Shown here piece by piece: positions 6,986-9,393 of a stretch of 9,393 nucleotides of DNA; position 1 is the first letter of the stretch, and each line of letters starts with the position of its first letter. The notes beneath the pieces are model-generated. The model worked only from the letters and a program-made list of their open reading frames with translations. It did not search any database and was not told the origin of the DNA. A program made the translations under genes and the position numbers. The stretch lies in contig CBFHUI010000094.1 of NCBI GenBank assembly GCA_965658725.1, positions 1-9,393 on the forward strand, given 5' to 3'. The DNA is from UBA7985 sp965658725. GTDB lineage: Bacteria > Pseudomonadota > Alphaproteobacteria > UBA7985.

Positions 6986-7062
6986 GTGAAAGCCGCTGCT
7001 GGCACGCGGAATTTAGGGGCTTTCACACATTTTCCCGTGAATCGCGCGGGGTGAATTCGCGC
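6986..7062. repeat. Inverted repeat and GTGAA motif cluster between recQ and hup
   Basis: A perfect 9-bp inverted repeat, GTGAAAGCC at 6986-6994 and GGCTTTCAC at 7018-7026, encloses 23 bases. Just beyond lie two near-identical direct copies, GTGAATCGCGC at 7037-7047 and GTGAATTCGCGC at 7051-7062. On the minus strand the inverted repeat begins about 50 bases after the recQ stop. No T-run follows it, so a terminator role is weak; an operator upstream of hup is an alternative. No protein-coding evidence is seen in 6841-7074. Confidence 0.45.
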
Positions 7063-7074
7063 AGAATCCGTAGC

Positions 7075-8916
7075 TCAGTCCCCCTTAAAGGTCGCCAATA
7101 CAGCAAGAAATGCCTCACAGAACTGGTCCGCCTTGGCCTCGCCAACGCCATTAACCTCCAGAAAACCGGCCCTGTCGCTGGGACGCCGTGCGGCCATATC
7201 GATCAGCGTCTTGTCCGAGAAAATCACGTAAGGCGGGACCCCCCGCTCCGAGGCCAGCGCCGTGCGCTGCTGCTTGAGGGCTTGGAGTAAGTCGGTCGAG
7301 ACGGATGCGTCAGCGGCTTGTACTTCCGTTGAGCGGCGAATGCGGCTGGTTTTCGACTTCGGCTGGGGCATTTGGTTGGCGCGGTAGAAAAAGCCCTCTC
7401 GCCCGTCGATCACGTCCTGTCCGCGCGGTGTGATTGAAAGCCCACCAAAGCCGGAAACATCTCGTTCCAACAATCCACCGCCAACCATCTGGCGCAAAAT
7501 GCTTTGCCAGAACGTCTTTGCCTGAGCCTGGCCCTTGCCAAAGGCGCAGTTTTGATCGTGGCCGTTGGCGCTGTGCTTGTCTGTGGCTTTACCAAGCAGA
7601 AACTCGATGACGTAGGTGGCGCCAAAGCGATTGCCGGTGGCGTCAACGGCTTCCAACACCAGTTGCGCCAAGTCCGTGCCGTCGGTCTTGCCCTCGGTAT
7701 CTAAACAAAGGTCGCAGTTTCCGCAGGGGCGGGAGTCTTCGCCGAAGTAGGCTAGGAGGGTCTGGCGACGGCAATCGGGGGCTTCGCAATAGGAGACCAA
7801 TGCACTCAGCCGCGCATGCTCCCGCCGACGGCGTTCCTCGTCCTCGAACTCCTGATCAATGAAACGGCGGCGCAGGTTAATGTCCTGTGCGCCAAAAACC
7901 ATGTGCGCAACCGCCGGATCCCCGTCGCGGCCCGCGCGCCCGATCTCCTGATAGTAGGCGTCGAGCGAACCTGGTAGATCCGCATGAAAGACAAAGCGCA
8001 CGTCCGCCTTGTCGATGCCCATGCCGAAAGCAATGGTAGCGCAGACGATCAGGTCCGGTTCGGTCATAAAGGCGGCCTGCGTCTGAGCGCGCGCTTCGGG
8101 GCTCAGCCCGGCGTGATAGGCGCGGGCGTTATAGCCTTCGCTGCTGAGAAAGGCAGCGTATTCTTCGCTGCTCTTACGGGACAGTGTGTAGACGATCCCG
8201 CTCTGCCCACGATGATCTTCAAGGAAAGCCAGCACCTGATCCTTCGCCCGCTGCTTAGGCTGGACCGTGAGTCGGATGTTGGGTCTGTCAAAGCCGGCGA
8301 CATAGACCTCTGCCTCGCCGCCGAAAATCTTGGCGACAATGTCCTGTCGCGTTGGCGCGTCGGCGGTCGCGGTGACCGCGGCGATGGGGGTCTCCGGGAA
8401 GGCCTGCCGCAGGTGTGAGAGCGCATCGTACTCTGGCCGGAAGCTTGCGCCCCATTGGGAGATGCAGTGCGCCTCATCGATGGCGATTAGGCTTAGCCCA
8501 ATCTTCTGCAGCGCTGCGATCATCCGCTCGGTCATCAGCCGTTCCGGCGCCATATACAAGAGCGGAACAGTCCCCGCTGCGACGTCGCGCCATATGCGGA
8601 CATTGTCTTCGCGCGACTGGGACGAGTTGATTGTCGCAGCATTCACGCCAGCAAGCTGCAGCGCCGCAACCTGATCCTGCATCAGCGCGACCAGCGGAGA
8701 GACCACGAGGCTCAGCCCGCCCTTGACCAGTGCCGGAACCTGATAAGTCAGCGATTTGCCTGCGCCCGTCGGCATGACTGCAAGCGAGTTTCGTCCCGCA
8801 AGCAGGTGATCAACGATCGGCTCCTGCCCGGCCCGGAAGTGGTCAAAACCAAAGACTGACTTGAGAACGTCTTCCTTGCTGCCCAGGCTCACGCTGCTGC
8901 TTCCCTGCTGATCCAA
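7075..8916 (-). CDS. recQ: ATP-dependent DNA helicase RecQ
   Basis: A 3'-5' superfamily 2 helicase for recombination and stalled-fork repair. The 613 residues match E. coli RecQ closely. Motif 0 (FRAGQEPI) is at 27-34, Walker A PTGAGKS at 49-55, DEAH at 147-150, TATA at 182-185, DRPNIR at 210-215 and motif VI QEIGRAGRDG at 323-332. Zinc ligands are C382, C398, C401 and C404. The winged-helix region follows and an HRDC domain (about 538-610) closes the protein. In the aromatic-rich loop the E. coli His156-Asp157 pair reads A157-S158 (SQWGASFRPEY). The start is uncertain: the first in-frame start after the upstream TAA (8928-8926) is a TTG at 8916, with a GTG at 8892 as alternative, preceded by AGGGA nine bases earlier. 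No ATG lies before the conserved core. The gene is complete. Confidence 0.95.
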   Translation of the reverse strand: MDQQGSSSVSLGSKEDVLKSVFGFDHFRAGQEPIVDHLLAGRNSLAVMPTGAGKSLTYQVPALVKGGLSLVVSPLVALMQDQVAALQLAGVNAATINSSQSREDNVRIWRDVAAGTVPLLYMAPERLMTERMIAALQKIGLSLIAIDEAHCISQWGASFRPEYDALSHLRQAFPETPIAAVTATADAPTRQDIVAKIFGGEAEVYVAGFDRPNIRLTVQPKQRAKDQVLAFLEDHRGQSGIVYTLSRKSSEEYAAFLSSEGYNARAYHAGLSPEARAQTQAAFMTEPDLIVCATIAFGMGIDKADVRFVFHADLPGSLDAYYQEIGRAGRDGDPAVAHMVFGAQDINLRRRFIDQEFEDEERRRREHARLSALVSYCEAPDCRRQTLLAYFGEDSRPCGNCDLCLDTEGKTDGTDLAQLVLEAVDATGNRFGATYVIEFLLGKATDKHSANGHDQNCAFGKGQAQAKTFWQSILRQMVGGGLLERDVSGFGGLSITPRGQDVIDGREGFFYRANQMPQPKSKTSRIRRSTEVQAADASVSTDLLQALKQQRTALASERGVPPYVIFSDKTLIDMAARRPSDRAGFLEVNGVGEAKADQFCEAFLAVLATFKGD

Positions 8917-9008
8917 TGGCTTTCTTTAAGCACAGTGGGCAGGGCAGAGGAACGCCGACTAGGGGCGCGGCAGCGGCCGGGCGAGAGGAAGCTGAGGATA
9001 ACCGCCAA

Positions 9009-9393
9009 TCAAAGGACGATGATCTCCGTATTTCCCGAGGAATCGACAACCATGCCGACTTGAAGGTTCATCACCGCGTGCATGGCCAGCGCAAAGGAGC
9101 CACCGTCCTGACCGAGCGTGTCCTGCTGTGTCACCGACCAGCTGCAGTCAAAATAGGCTTCGAGCGGGCTGGGACTTGGAATGGTCGCACGGTTGCCGTC
9201 GTTGTCCAGGTTATCGGTGCTGGTGACCGGACCAGAAACGGGATCAATGGTTTCAGTGAAAATGACCGATGACCCGTCGTCATAGATTGTCACTGTGCCG
9301 GTCGCCAGCGTTGGCAGAGTCAGGCTGTAGACTTCACCGTTGTCGATCGGCGAATCCTGTTCCTCAACCAGTGAGCTGCGAATGTAGACACAG
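9009..9393 (-). CDS. Hypothetical acidic protein, C-terminal part (runs off the right edge)
   Basis: The minus-strand frame is open from the window edge (first full codon at 9392) to a TGA at 9011-9009, giving 127 residues. I do not recognise the family. The visible part is rich in Thr, Ser, Asp and Gly, contains 18 Asp/Glu but only two Arg and no Lys, has two cysteines (one is the first full residue), and shows a likely beta-strand pattern (TVTIYDDGSSVIFTETID). This composition resembles secreted or surface proteins; no membrane segment or sorting signal is seen at the C-terminus (ending NTEIIVL). A GTG at 9293 is a possible internal start, but the frame continues without a stop to the edge, so the gene more likely begins outside the window. 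It ends 92 bases before recQ on the same strand; nothing clear is seen in that gap. Confidence 0.6.
   Translation of the reverse strand, partial: CVYIRSSLVEEQDSPIDNGEVYSLTLPTLATGTVTIYDDGSSVIFTETIDPVSGPVTSTDNLDNDGNRATIPSPSPLEAYFDCSWSVTQQDTLGQDGGSFALAMHAVMNLQVGMVVDSSGNTEIIVL

Noticed and set aside
8917..9008. Possible terminator or small gene between the right-edge gene and recQ
   Set aside because: Only a 4-bp stem in a GC-rich run is visible, with no T-run and no plausible start plus ribosome binding site.

Overview
The window looks like chromosomal DNA of a GC-rich alphaproteobacterium. The basis is the SdhB type, the presence of DUF2849 and DUF934 proteins beside a nitrite/sulfite reductase, and the alphaproteobacterial style of the single-domain rhodanese. 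A marine Hyphomonadaceae/Maricaulales-type or Rhodobacterales-type host is a guess. No transposase, phage gene, tRNA, rRNA or CRISPR array is visible.

Layout. Positions 1-1730 are read on the + strand: the last codons of sdhA, then sdhB (succinate dehydrogenase iron-sulfur subunit), then a short-chain dehydrogenase/reductase. The SDR converges, 17 bases apart, on a compact minus-strand gene set. In transcription order that set is a siroheme synthase (6352-5303), DUF2849 (5306-4998), a sulfite/nitrite reductase hemoprotein (4986-3337), a DUF934-rhodanese fusion (3350-2532) and a ferredoxin/flavodoxin-NADP+ reductase (2515-1748). The genes overlap or lie within 16 bases of each other, so they are probably one operon. 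Further right, all on the minus strand, are an HU-type nucleoid protein (6840-6544) with a good hairpin terminator, the helicase gene recQ (8916-7075), and the C-terminal part of an unrecognised, lysine-free acidic protein that runs off the right edge.

How the genes work together. The operon would build siroheme (CysG), insert it into the [4Fe-4S] sulfite reductase (CysI-like) and supply electrons from NADPH through Fpr, probably via ferredoxin. Two points stand out. First, no cysH (PAPS/APS reductase) lies in the cluster; in related clusters I recall it beside DUF934. Here a rhodanese with an intact CRSGVR loop is fused to DUF934, which suggests, as inference only, that sulfite or sulfane sulfur reaches the reductase through this protein. 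Second, the methyltransferase half of CysG is cut short and has lost its catalytic and SAM-loop signatures, so uroporphyrinogen III methylation must come from elsewhere. The operon leader also holds three copies of GTGATTT about three helical turns apart, a candidate regulator site.
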